Origin: Sphaeroforma sirkka | Taxonomy: Eukaryota > Opisthokonta > Ichthyosporea > Ichthyophonida | DNA length: 50,848 nucleotides | NCBI GenBank assembly: GCA_001586965.3 | Contig: LUCW03002033.1 | Coordinates: 1-50,848, forward strand | Reading direction: 5' to 3' | Shown here: in pieces, positions 11,156 to 21,688 of the stretch | How positions within the stretch are numbered: position 1 is the first letter of the stretch | Layout: every line of letters starts with the position of its first letter | The notes under the pieces: model-generated | Seen by the model: only the letters and a program-made list of their open reading frames with translations | Told to the model about the DNA's origin: nothing | Databases searched by the model: none | Translations under genes and position numbers: made by a program

Positions 11156-12721
11156 ATGACGAGACCCAATACTAAACCGTTGCCAACAGTGGGAAAGCAA
11201 GCCTGTGATCGGCTGCTGAGGCGGTTGATTGGAAATCCTCGCCGTTTAACCAAGCTATGCAATACGGCGGAGACAGCACTTGCCCAGAAACCTGCACCTG
11301 AAGACGCCAAGAAGGTAAAAAATCCATTTGGAATTGACCCGTTTGCTTTCGGAGGGCCGGTACTCAATCAAACCCTTGGATAAGCTTAGACAGTGCCCAA
11401 ACTGTATTTCTGATCAAGAAGGACAACCAAATACGATGATGCATGTGCAGGAGGCCACGGACAACATTCATCTCGTTCAAGAGCAACTCCACCAACTCCG
11501 TGAATTATCACGGGCGGATATTGATACGTCTACACCCCAGGACTCGGACCAGGCGACAGTGGATGAGGATTTTTCTGAAATTCAGGCCGGACCAACAGTG
11601 CAACAACGTTGGGCTCCTCAATACCCAACGCAGGCAGGGTCGACACCTACTCGCCAGCTACCTGACAAAGGGGCTATAAACATGAGGCAAATTAGCCCGG
11701 TGAAACGTAGAACCTCAGGTGGCTTCTTACGATAATGTCCATGTCACTCGCAGAGAGTGGTTGTTGAAGAACGCTCAGAATCGGGCACAAACTATTCTAA
11801 ACCCCTGATGAGGTGCCCGCTAGTGTTACGGATTGGTATCAGGCATCGAGCGATAATGTCCATGCTACTCGCAGAGCGCGATTGTTGACACGCTCAAAAT
11901 CGGGCACAAACAATTCCGACCCCTGATGAGATGCCGCCTAATGGTCCGGATTGGAATCAGGAATCGAAAACTTTGGTGAAATCGCCTGGTAGAATTGTTT
12001 TGGAACCTATGGATTTAGACCTGGACATGGACGCTCCTCGGAATTCATCGTCGTCGGCGGAGCGTTCCTTTGATGCCTTCCGCAGAGTCATGGAGTCCCC
12101 GCAACAACAGATGAACCAGAGTCACGTGGCAACGAACTTATTTCGTTATAAGTTACAACGTCACCGTAAAACACATTCACCAGAAGAGTTACAGGAGAAT
12201 TCTCAGGATGTGGTGAATGTCCCTATCGATACGATTGCATACCGCAAGCATCTTCCTGTTCATCACGACCGCTACCTGGCAGCCCCACAGGCAGTGAAAC
12301 GTCATAAAGGTTTAGAAGCTACGGAGCCTAGCATTACTGCATCGACAGCGGCCGAGATGAAAATGCAAGTTTTTCAACTGGCCCAACGGATGATGCATGC
12401 AGAAACAGACAGACGCATAGACCATGCGCGTGCGCTACAAGGTCGAATTCGTGCGTCGAATGAGACTCTGAAGACATGTCCAATAACGGTCGACAAACGA
12501 ACACCGAAGCAATGGCCACCCAACCCACAGGGTAACTATTATTTGGACAATCCGCAGAAGATACAGTTACACGCTTTTATCTTGGACTGGCATAAGAATG
12601 CTCGATTCCACAAGCTAGAACCGAATCATATGCAAATGGGTTTACACCGAGCTCTACAGCATGAAGGGGCTCCGAAGGCGCTATTGAATTTTATTGTGGA
12701 AAACGAGCAGAAATTACAGGC
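11156..12721 (+). pseudogene. Gypsy-A gag region (right arm)
   Basis: Gag-position coding region that starts MTRPNTKPLPTVGKQACDRL. The first part (about 11156-11735) has a CPNC pair and a TVQQRWAPQYPTQ stretch. The later part (about 11931-12721) is rich in Q, R and H and ends at the nested Copia LTR. I recognise no named Gag domain; the call rests on position between leader and protease. Compared with the left arm it is nearly identical. Fossil, with a few breaks. Confidence 0.65.
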
Positions 12722-13230
12722 TGCTAGAGTACAATGTAGTAGACTTTAAATAAAGTGCAAATGTATATACTCATTTCTGACCTCGCCTTTGGTTTTATAC
12801 CTAAGGTGTTTGTGCTAGTGTTCAGCCGCTTGGGCTGGCCAGGGGTAAAAACACATATGGTCAGTATGAGAAACCTTATGCAGAACACTTTAACAATTTG
12901 ATGCTTTTCTATTTCAACTTCTCTGCAACTAAATTTCACATGATGCCTTTCCGCATAGGCTGTGACTCACATAGAACCGCAGCTATTACTAGAATGTTGC
13001 GGTTGACAGGCTTAATCCACTCTCGGGAATCGGTTGAGAAACTTAATCTGCTCTCGGAAGTCGGTTAAGTGATAACTCAACTCTTGAGAGTAATTTGAAC
13101 AACTTGATTAGCTCTCGGGAGTGGGCTAACTCTGATGACTTAGCTCTCGGAAATGAGCTGACTCTGATGACTTCCATAAATCAAAGACGGTTTCTTGCTG
13201 TAAATCTGGCCCGAGACCTGTAGTCTCTCA
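12722..13230 (-). repeat. Copia 3' LTR (509 bp)
   Basis: Same LTR as 3783-4292, on the other strand. The TG and CA ends are at 13230 and 12722 respectively. The polypurine tract complement CTCCCCCTCAA lies immediately beyond 13230. Confidence 0.82.
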
Positions 13231-15002
13231 CTCCCCCTCAATTTTACAATCAACAAGGGCTGAAGTCTGAAGGCTGAAAATTGGAAACTGAAGACTAATG
13301 AAGGTTGAAGACTCAAGACCTGGATTGTGAAATTGTTGCTTCTGTAGATGGATTGGGCGATAAGTGTTGAACCAATATATATTTGTCGAAGTTGTTTACG
13401 AATTGGTGCTGTTGAGGTTTGTCTCCTGAAAATTGTTGAAAACGTTGACTTTTCTGAAGAGTAGACGATCTCCTGTACAGTGACAGGCTTCACGACTGGC
13501 GTGGATAATCTTCTGTACGGGGACAGGCATCACAATTTCGCAGGTAAAAATACTGGAGATTGTCTTGAAAAATACATTTTGCTTACTGAAACAGTGTGGA
13601 CTGTGGCGTGGATGCTGGGGGACAGCTCCCTTCTGCGTTGTGGCATATTGGGTTGACTTTGTGATATGGCCTGAGAGGCTGAGACTCGGAGACTGTGAGG
13701 CTAAGATCTTCTCTTGGGTCTTGGAATGTGCGGCTCTTATGCTGCGGTCTGGCTACTATCCTTACTATGGTTGCTTTTAAAAAAAAGGTTAAATTTCTGA
13801 TTGAATTGACCAACGAAATTCGAGTAGTGATAAATTCTACCCATTCAGGACAAAAATTCAGGCTCCAGTGGTAAAAAAAAAAGGTTTGATTTTTTTGTTT
13901 TTGTGTTAGTGCTCACAATACATAGGGGGCGTTGGGGGGGAGAGACAGTGTGAGGTTGTTGTCCCTGTAGGGCCTGTGGGCTGCGAAATTCACAATTTTG
14001 TTTGTATCCTGCGAGTGAATTTATATACAAATTGTCACAGGTATGCAACTTTTACGATATCACGCATAAAAGTTAAAAAGAACCAGTAAGTTACTAATAT
14101 TATGTGTATCGATGAATACAAATTATCTGCAGGATTCAACTTAACTTTAGCCTATTTTATGTCAAAACACAGTCGCACAAGTATATACTTGGGCGTCCAT
14201 CGATAGGAACAATTACATGAACAAATATATAGTTACATATTGCGTGTGCATTATTTGTAATTTCATTTTTACATATAATACAAACAGTTTGTACGCCTTC
14301 TTTTTACAAGGTACGATATATCTGTATATTTTGCAGTCAGAGATAGAAGCACAAAGCATTTGACACCTGCTTACCTTAAAATACTTACCTTTATCATAAA
14401 TTGAACTATGTTAATACTGGCATCCGAGTCATTAGTCTGTCGCGTATGTAGGTAAACTTCTCTCGGCTGAGTGGCTTCGTGAAGAAATCACTGAGTAGCT
14501 GTTCTGATGGTATGTATTTTAGCTTGATGGTGTTGTTCGATGTGAGTTCCCTGATTTGATGATATCTAGATCGACATGTTTTGTACGGCGGGATTTTGGG
14601 ATACCATTTCCCTTCAGTATTGCTGACTTGTTGTCCTGTTCTACGGTGGTGGGTTCTACGAGCGGAATGCCGAATTATGTGAAGAGATTCCTAGCCCATA
14701 CTGCGTCTATGGCTGTATCAGATTGTGCTATGTATTCTGCCTCTGCTCTAGACGTTGTTACTAATCGTTGTAAATTTGTTCCCCACATGAATGGTGCACC
14801 TGCTATAATGCCCACTCGCCCGGTGGTGGATCGTCTCGTTGTGTCATCGCTAACAAAGCTACTGTCTGCATTCAGATAGGGAATACATGGTTCTTTATTC
14901 GTGTATTCGAGTCCGAAGTCCTGAGTACCAGCGAGATACTTCAAACAGTGCTTGGCACCTCTGAAGTGGTGGTACTGAGGTACTATCAGATAGCGACTCA
15001 GA
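12722..15002 (-). mobile_element. Nested 5'-truncated Ty1/Copia element (right arm)
   Basis: Minus-strand counterpart of 2004-4292. It holds the RNase H end (about 14990-14410), with Copia blocks LKYLAGTQDFGLEYTNKE and TTSRAEAEYIAQSDTAID. Then come ~1.2 kb of 3' non-coding sequence, the polypurine tract, and the 3' LTR at 12722-13230. It lacks its 5' half. The insertion splits Gypsy-A gag from protease. Broken fossil. Confidence 0.85.
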
Positions 15003-15420
15003 ATCGTGAACGGACATGACATGCGCACCCTTATTGACACGGGGGCCAACCATTCAGTCATCACCCAGGCATCCGTAGCTAAGGCACACCTCTGTATTAC
15101 ACCACCGGTCAAGGATAGTTACATATACTTGGCGGACAAAGCCTTCAGGACTCCACTTCTGGGCAAAACACAAGCAACCAAGGTCCAGTACGAGCCAGCT
15201 GCTACTGAGGGTTGTTCATTCGAACTTATGAACCTAACGGACAACATTGATATAATACTGGGCATGGATATTATGGGTGAGTTGGGATTAGGCTTAACCG
15301 GATTAGTATCTCCATTTCCAGAGATTAATCGTAGTGTTATGGATGAATTACTGGAACCGATCAATCTTCGAATGGCCCCAGACTTGTCCGAGCCAGACGC
15401 TGACGCCAATATATGGATGC
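15003..15420 (+). pseudogene. Gypsy-A aspartic protease region
   Basis: Retropepsin-like segment. The active-site stretch is TLIDTGANHSVI, followed about 75 residues later by IDIILGMDIMGELGL, which fits the conserved ILGxDxL-type block of Ty3/Gypsy proteases. In the family this enzyme cuts the Gag-Pol polyprotein. The inverted-duplication edge (15365) falls inside this region. Confidence 0.75.
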
Positions 15421-15599
15421 TAATGACACTATTTTGGATGCAGCTCGCTGCACACTCCCGGGCAGTGAGGTGTCACTCCCTATTCATCGGGATAAACTCC
15501 TGGGCCTACGTCGGCAGACAAAAAAAATTGTATCTGACAAATACAAGCCACATGTAACAAGCAAGTACACAAATGAAAATACGAATTGGTCACCAATCG

Positions 15600-16165
15600 T
15601 CAGACCTCGGCGTCGATTGTTAACCTTCCGTTGTTGGCAGTAACATCATTCACACCGTCGGGTGAACTTATGAAGGTGCGCTTGTGCTTAGACCTGCAGC
15701 AGATCAACGCACTTACTCCGGGCGATCAGTTTACGCTTCCGAAGATCAACGAAATCATCAGCAACTTGAAAGGCAAGCGTTACTATATCACGTTGGACTT
15801 ATCAGCCGCATACCATCGGTTAAGTGCACGTCGATTCGCAGCACGTGTTTTCGTTTACATAGGACAGTTAGCAGTACTCGTATACGTCGGCTCCCTTTAA
15901 ATTGACGACACTTACGTCACAATTTAAACGCACAATCAGTAATTTGATGGCAGGACTGGACGTGCAATACTGTGTTGATGACCTAATAATTGCGTCGGAC
16001 GACTACGAGGAGCACATTGCCACGGTTCAAGAGGTTATTCGACGCCTGACGGAGAATAACTTAAAACTTAATCAGAAGGAATGTCACTTTACGGTGCGAA
16101 CGGGGATGGTCCTGGGAAAGAAGATATCAGCTAAAGGCCTTGACGTGGATCATGAGAAACAGTAA
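15600..16165 (+). pseudogene. Gypsy-A reverse transcriptase region
   Basis: Ty3/Gypsy RT blocks are visible: RLCLDLQQINALTPGDQF, then YYITLDLSAAYHRL, then the catalytic-box segment VQYCVDDLIIASDDYEEH. The thumb-side block LNQKECHFTV follows. Amino-acid likeness to the Gypsy-B RT at 25370-26000 is clear but not close, so A and B are related but separate families. Broken fossil. Confidence 0.8.
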
Positions 16166-16169
16166 CGTT

Positions 16170-17100
16170 TAATTGACTGGCCAGTTCCACGATGTCGAAG
16201 GGATATTGCCTCTGCGTTAGGATCAGCAAACTTTCTACATGAGCATCTACCTAACTTTGCACACAAGGTAGCTCCACTCCGAACCTTTTCTAAACGTAAG
16301 CCAAAGGAGCCCATTGGGGATCGTTGGATTCCAGAGCATCAATTGACGTGGGATCAAATGAAGGAGGCTATCGTGTCGGCAGTCAGGTTGAACTTTCCTA
16401 TTGATGGTGTACCACTTGAGTTAGAGACGGATGCAAGCGACTATGGGATTGGTGGCGCATTGTTTCAATTTGAGAGACTACAGTAGAAGACATATTTCTA
16501 TATACGGTAATAACGTTTTGCGTCGTCAGCCCGAGAGTAATTTGGAACTTGTTCTCAAATTAATATAAGTATAGGTGGGTCAGCCCGAGAGAACGTAAGA
16601 GTAATTTGAGACTCTTTCTCAGATTATTCTATTTATAGAATACGGGCCACCGGCTAGCCGAGAGCCGAGGTCCGAGACTGAGTGTAGTAACAGAGAATAT
16701 GATATATTTATTTCTAGAAAATATATCCGAGTGCTAAAGTGTTCTGCATAAGGTTTCTGATACTGATCATATGAGTTTTTACCATGACCAACCCAAGTGG
16801 TTCAACACTAGTACAAACACCATCAGTATATAACTGAGGGCGAGATCATAAATAAATTCATTCGAAACGTTATTAACGTATATAGAAATACGTCTTCTAC
16901 TGTAGTCTCTCACAATTGATTGACAGAAGCAAACATTACCTGATGTCCTTCTCAACGACTCTTAACAAGGCACAGCAGACATATGTAACCCCGATAAAGG
17001 AATTATTAGCACTTACCTATGCTCTGGTTACACATGTACCTGGAGAACTGAACAAGTTACCAGACATGTCGAGACGTGTTCATGAGGGCACGGCGGATAT
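16170..17100 (+). pseudogene. Gypsy-A RNase H region, split by a solo LTR
   Basis: The first part includes LELETDASDYGIGGALFQ, the RNase H start block of Ty3/Gypsy elements. The later part, after the LTR insertion, includes TTLNKAQQTYVTPIKELLAL. The 442-bp insertion at 16471-16912 lies between them, flanked by CAATT direct repeats. Broken fossil. Confidence 0.78.
16471..16912 (+). mobile_element. Solo LTR, Copia family, with a long terminal inverted repeat
   Basis: Sequence begins TGAGAGACTACAG and ends CTGTAGTCTCTCA. It is flanked by a perfect 5-bp direct repeat CAATT (16466-16470 and 16913-16917), the size expected for LTR-element integration. The middle (about 16735-16855) is clearly related to the Copia LTR at 3783-4292, including GTTCTGCATAAGGTTTCT, but diverged. 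The two ends form an inverted repeat of 48 bp with only two mismatches, far longer than the few bases usual for LTRs. No internal element sequence remains. Confidence 0.82.
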
Positions 17101-17329
17101 CAACTACCCCGCGGTGTTCTATACGTCATGTTGGAAGCTGTTTCCGGATTTCTTTGACCAGAATAACCGTGGGAGCATACTATCGTGGTACCTATTGGCC
17201 CTACATCTGGGTACAGAGTCAGTCCATCGTTTTGGTGTGACTTAGGCTTGGAGGTACCTGTATGTGAAGATGCTAGTACACGTTATCAGGAAGATTGGGA
17301 ACAACCGGTGATGACGAAACGAACACGAC

Positions 17330-18100
17330 AGATCGCGGCACAAATTCCTGAGATATGTGCGGGTGCTACAGGGATGAATCATCCAGGGCACGTGGAAGCA
17401 AACCGTCGTGTACAGTTAACATAGCAATTTCATGAACAAGGACATCCGGCCCCAGCAGTTACAGTACAACAGATGCGAGATGATGGGCATAACTGGGACC
17501 ACATACTTCCAATCACAGGAGAGGTCCACAAGTTATGTCGCACATGCTTGGGCAACGATACGATGAAGAAGTGGTTTCATTCTTTGATGAATATTACCGC
17601 TCGGTACCCCTGGGATCACTTATAAATGGATTTCATTCATATATCGGTCACATCCACTAAAAGAAAAAAGAAAAAAATTATATGTGCTCGATGTGGCGTC
17701 GAGCTACTCTATTCTACGGGCGATGCCTGCGAAGGATGCAAAGACAGTAGCGGCAGAGTTAGTGTCAGTGTTTGGTGAGCATGGCTTTCCTCGTAAAATT
17801 CAGAGAGACAAGGGCACGGAATTTGTAAACAATATTGTTAAATCTACTACACGAGCGTTGGGCATTATACACAAGACGTCTCAATTATACCGCCCGCAGA
17901 CGTTGGGCGTGTCGGAGCGCCGACATAAGAAAATCCACCCACAAATGTGCGCGCATTGTGTGTTGGTTGTCCGGAGTTGTGGGATGAACGTCTACCGTTT
18001 ACTATGTTATACCAGAACCTTCGGATATCACGACATCACAAGTCAGCACCATTCAGCGTCTATTTTGGTCGACGGCAAGTCCCGTTTGCAAACATGACTG
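17330..18100 (+). pseudogene. Gypsy-A integrase region
   Basis: Integrase blocks are visible: a zinc-binding-type segment (HPGHVEANRR, and later LCRTCLGNDTMKKWF), the core start ARYPWDH, and a later core piece FPRKIQRDKGTEFVNN followed by YRPQTLGVSERRHKKI. These match the Gypsy-B integrase at 27290-28100 block by block. Broken fossil with several breaks. Confidence 0.75.
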
Positions 18101-18316
18101 ATGACTTACCTGGTCATATTCCTACCACGAATGATGCATTGTTAAAGAGGCTGGGAGATTTGGAGAAGACTATCCTAACCAAACATTCATCAGAAACCAA
18201 CTAAATATACTGATGCCATGGCAGAGGCTACGGATCAGATGCGTAAATTTGATTTGATTGAATTTAAGCCGGGAGATGTCGTCATGATACTCGCATAGGG
18301 AGCGACGACCAAAGCT

Positions 18317-18694
18317 ATGAAACCACTGCTTGGTCCGTACGTGATTCATAGTCGGGAAAATCAGAGTTACCATCTACGAGCAAAGGATGGCAGCAAGCCG
18401 CTTGAGCTCAGCGACCGACATGGGAATGTAGAGATTATCCGGCTTGTACATCGGGCTACAGGCCCACCACTAGATGAATCTCTATGGAGAGAGGGAGGTT
18501 CGACATTTCGACACATCATATTGCACCGTCATAATGAGGCGACTCAAAAATCGAAATATTCGCTACGTTGGTTCGAAGGATCTCCTACATGGGTGACAGC
18601 CGATGCCTTTGACGATCCCAGCGTCGTGGCCGCATATCACAAACGGATTCAAACGCGTGAGAGTCGACGACAACGACCCCTGGTACAAGGTTAG
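18317..18694 (+). pseudogene. Gypsy-A integrase C-terminal end and chromodomain
   Basis: A stretch of 125 codons. It starts with the GPY/F-like block of the integrase C-terminus (KPLLGPYVIHS). It then has a chromodomain-like segment, FRHIILHRHNEA with YSLRWFEGSPTWV, which fits the chromodomain pattern (hydrophobic start, then a Y-x-(I/V/L)-x-W strand and a PTW block). In this family the chromodomain is thought to steer integration to marked chromatin. A basic tail (RESRRQR) ends the frame. Confidence 0.75.
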
Positions 18695-19610
18695 AACGAC
18701 CTGGGTCGATGGTATGCCTGGCCGAGATTGCGTCTTTGCTGCATGCATGGGTGATGACAAGACACTCATATAACCGATAGTAGATGTTAGAGGAGTACTC
18801 TTCTTTTAATAAAGGCTGTTATATCTAGAATAGACACCTGTATACAAAGATGTATTATGCACGAAATACACAGATCACTATTAGAAGACGCATTGCTTAC
18901 ATACATTACGATAGACAAACATGATACATATTCGACAACAATAGGACATGGAAATGATGCAAGTCATTTGCTGACATCAAGCACACATAAACAAACAAGG
19001 TCTTAAACTAGTGTCATAATAATATGAGGAAATACTCTAAATGTACATGGTCTACATGGGAAAGTCACTAAATGTACATACAGATTTACGAGTACGTTTT
19101 CTAATTGGCCAATTAAATCGCTAGATGTGATTTCAATTCCTTTCTCAAACTTTTCAAACAAGAAAAATTGAATAAGTATATTTAGGCCGCTTTTGCCAAC
19201 TTCGGAAAAATATACGAAAATACTGTCTAAAAAATTATGGCTCAGTATTTTTGTATATATATTTTGGAATATAGAAAATAAAAATTTCTGGAACATTTTG
19301 AAATATAGCGTCGGTTGTATTTGAAATTATGGATGAATATTCGCTGAGTGTTTTAATTTGAACAATTGGCAAAAGCGCGAACAAACAAGAAATTATCCGC
19401 GAGTCGTCCCAAAATGAACAAAAGGATTTTATTGGACCATAATTTCCAAAAATTTCTATTGGATCCCATATATCGTTGTGAAATTTTGGCGGTCTCGAAT
19501 ACACGTCATTTGTTTGACACTATTGTAGAATATTTGTCTGTTGGTTACGTATATGTACGCACAGCAACACCATAGCGCTCCATCTGTTTATACATATCAT
19601 CTTTGATACA
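18695..19610. other. DNA between Gypsy-A and the Myb-like gene, nothing recognised
   Basis: AT-rich. This is where the Gypsy-A 3' LTR should lie, but I cannot match it to the leader side at 10655-11155. Several open frames on both strands (for example 19003-19296 minus) overlap in AT-rich sequence and show no domain. The region just before 19611 could hold the promoter of the Myb-like gene, but I see no specific signal. Confidence 0.4.
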
Positions 19611-20142
19611 ATGGATAACCAGATGGATCATCTCCAGCAAGTTTCAGCCCTACCGCCGCCCTTGCCCAAAGGAGATACTGTTAAGCAACACTTCGTCAAC
19701 AGTGGTGTTTCTAGCTCAAGTGATCACGATGTATTGAAACAAACGAAAGTATCACGTCCCTTGGATAACGAAGCTTATTCAAGCTTAACCCAAGATATGA
19801 AACCAGACATGAAACTAGATGTAAAACCAGATATGAAGAAGAAACCAAGATGCGAGTGGACGGATGAACGAAAGGAATCTCTGCTAAAAGTGTACCACTC
19901 CACTTGCCACAAGTCGGGTATGGCAGCGAATCATAGTCCGACAACGTCAAAAGTCTGAAATCAGCTGGGTGGAACCATGTTACCTACCTTTTGCAAGAGG
20001 AATTTGGTTCTGATCTTTACACCGTCGTTCCCATCAAGAACCAGTTTCAAGGTCTGAAGAAGACGAACACCTGAAACACATATTAAGCGGACATATTGAG
20101 GACCTGAGTGGAATGGGGGTGACACCTTGCTAGCAATTGTAA
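19611..20142 (+). pseudogene. Myb/SANT-like gene fragment truncated by an LTR
   Basis: An ATG at 19611 opens 115 codons. The N-terminus is polar, followed by a DMKPDMKLDVKPDMKKKP Lys/Asp repeat, then the start of a Myb/SANT-like DNA-binding domain (CEWTDERKESLLKVYHS). The rest of the domain follows downstream in another frame near 19950-20070: LKSAGWNHVTYLLQEEFG, then PIKNQFQGLKK. This fits the Myb_DNA-bind_3 pattern of a first-helix W, a middle W and a final KNxxxxLKK helix. The frame change means a frameshift or an unrecognised intron. The sequence runs into the Gypsy-B LTR at 20143, which cuts off the end. It could be a host transcription-factor gene or the accessory protein of a DNA transposon. 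Confidence 0.55.
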
Positions 20143-20390
20143 TGTGGTCAGAATACAAGTACTTATATTTATTTGATTATTTTAGGTTTATTACAAGTTT
20201 TACAGTTTATCAGAATAATCTGATAAACTGGGTTTTTAGGGTTTTGCTGGTTTTACAGCACATGACTAATGACTCATTTAAGAGTCAGTCATTTTAGGAT
20301 TACTGTTTATAATTACTAATAAATGAACAACGTCCCCTCCCTGAGGAGGGAGAACGTTGAGATACAGTTATCTCGCGTATACTTACTACA
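20143..20390 (+). repeat. Gypsy-B LTR (248 bp), 5' type
   Basis: Runs from TGTGGTCAGAATAC to ATACTTACTACA. Contains three hairpins: 20203-20230 (12-bp perfect arms), 20270-20287 (TGACTC/GAGTCA) and 20329-20358 (AACGT...ACGTT around CTCCCT/AGGGAG). It is followed by the same leader as the LTR at 10409-10654, so it is a 5' LTR. It lies inside the Myb-like gene. Confidence 0.88.
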
Positions 20391-20790
20391 TTTTTTAACT
20401 TACCATAGAAGTTGTTAGTTTATTAGTAATTACAGAGAAAGCTACAGAATATGAATTAGTCAGTAGCTGGCACATATTTTTTTGTTGTAAGTATAACAAT
20501 TGAAAAGACAATGCGAACGGAGAATGTCGCATCAAAATGAACGATTTAGATTATCCGGTCGTTGGTTTAACGACGTGTTGACGACGAGGATGAAGAAAGA
20601 ATCTACTAATACGAGTGAACCCGAAGAGCGAACATTCCAATCAAGCAGAACATTAACCAGGGTCAACAAGGAAAGTCTCACGACGATCAAATGACGAAAT
20701 CAGACAATCAGTCAGAATCCACAGATAAGTAGACATGTGTGAGTACAGGTAGGAAGGTTGTTTTCAGTGTGAGACAGGTACAAATCGAAT
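20391..20790 (+). mobile_element. Gypsy-B copy 2 leader and gag start
   Basis: Matches the reverse complement of 10010-10408. It includes the AT-rich leader and a short open stretch at 20500-20694 that may be the start of gag (KKESTNTSEPEERTFQ). After about 20790 the match with copy 1 ends. No TGG-type primer site follows the LTR directly. Broken fossil. Confidence 0.65.
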
Positions 20791-21688
20791 TGCAAGCTAA
20801 TGAGCTTAAATTGTATTTAAGAAGTTGTTAGAAGAAAGTTCTTTAGGATCCACAGTAGTGTAGTAGAGATGGGAGATTTACATGGTTAGTACCGACTCGG
20901 TTAGTACGATGACGCAATGAATCAGCGGCATACTAGATTATTTTACAAAGATTTTCAGAATGGGATATTAGGAAGCATACAGAGACACAAGTAAGCACCT
21001 GTGAGTTATTAGGAGCATATAAGGGTGGGGGCGCACATAACACGAACGATGCAAGTAAATACAAGGTTAAATTGTGAAAATGATATGCGAACACACTCAA
21101 ATCACTAGAACTTCCAGATAAATCAGGTCAACGGAGAGGATCAACAGTATGCACAGAAGGTGTGGTTGACGGCAGCTTAGTTTAGGAGTGCAATAACGAG
21201 CAATCGTTCTTAGATCAAGAAGCATATTCCAACAACCGCAACAGCACATGACAAGGACATCACGGGTAAGAAGAGTAAAAGAGGAGCGATGAGGGAAGTT
21301 CCCAACAGGGTCCTGCGAATAGGCCGTCATTAGGCCGGAGTAAGAGCTGGCGAGGAGTAGAACAAGAAGTGGCTCCGACTAATGAGGCACTCAACCATAT
21401 GTTATTGTGGGATGAAGAGTAAGACAGCTGGTAGTGTTAGAGTATATAGACTATCCACACTACTTATGTTAGTGTAGGAAATAAAACAGTCACGAGGGAA
21501 CCCACGAGTTCCTCGGAGATCGATGTCGAGACGTTATGTGTTTGAAGGATGAAATTTAATAGAAAATGGATATTTATTTTCAGTACTCTATCAGTTCATT
21601 CGCACACATTTCTAGTTCTCCATTGACAAACAGCTCACCAACCATGTCCTACCCCCCGCCAAAGTCGTAGACAGCAACTCTTGAATCC
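20791..21688. other. Purine-rich, stop-dense DNA between two Gypsy-B pieces
   Basis: No long open frame and no match elsewhere in the window that I can see. It may be decayed Gypsy-B gag, or another element: TGTTAGAGTATATAGAC near 21437 resembles the start of some Copia LTRs, but I could not find a matching end. Left unassigned. Confidence 0.35.

Larger units (their letters stand above)
10655..15365 (-). repeat. Right arm of the 4.7 kb inverted duplication
   Basis: Reverse complement of 1641-6360. Here Gypsy-A continues past the arm edge at 15365 into its pol region. This arm is therefore probably the original locus and the left arm the copy. Confidence 0.9.
10655..18700 (+). mobile_element. 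Gypsy-A: chromodomain Ty3/Gypsy element, broken and nested
   Basis: Parts in order on the plus strand: leader or LTR remnant (10655-11155); gag region (11156-12721); a nested minus-strand Copia (12722 to ~15002); aspartic protease with a DTGA active site (15003-15420); reverse transcriptase with a VDD box in QYCVDDLIIAS (15600-16165); RNase H (16170-17100, split by a solo LTR at 16471-16912); integrase (about 17330-18100); and a C-terminal chromodomain (about 18480-18694). Order and chromodomain place it with the chromovirus-type Metaviridae. It is broken, with roughly ten or more breaks plus two insertions. No clear 3' LTR was found. Confidence 0.85.

Noticed and set aside
18695-19000. Gypsy-A 3' LTR after the chromodomain
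   Set aside because: I could not find matching sequence on the 5' side (10655-11155), so no LTR pair can be supported.
19003-19504. Overlapping minus-strand frames before the Myb-like gene
   Set aside because: Rich in F, I and Y, as AT-rich random sequence gives; no motif; the opposite strand is open as well.
21437-21660. Possible Copia LTR starting TGTTAGAGTATATAGAC
   Set aside because: No matching end, no target duplication and no second copy in the window; only the first bases resemble known LTR starts.
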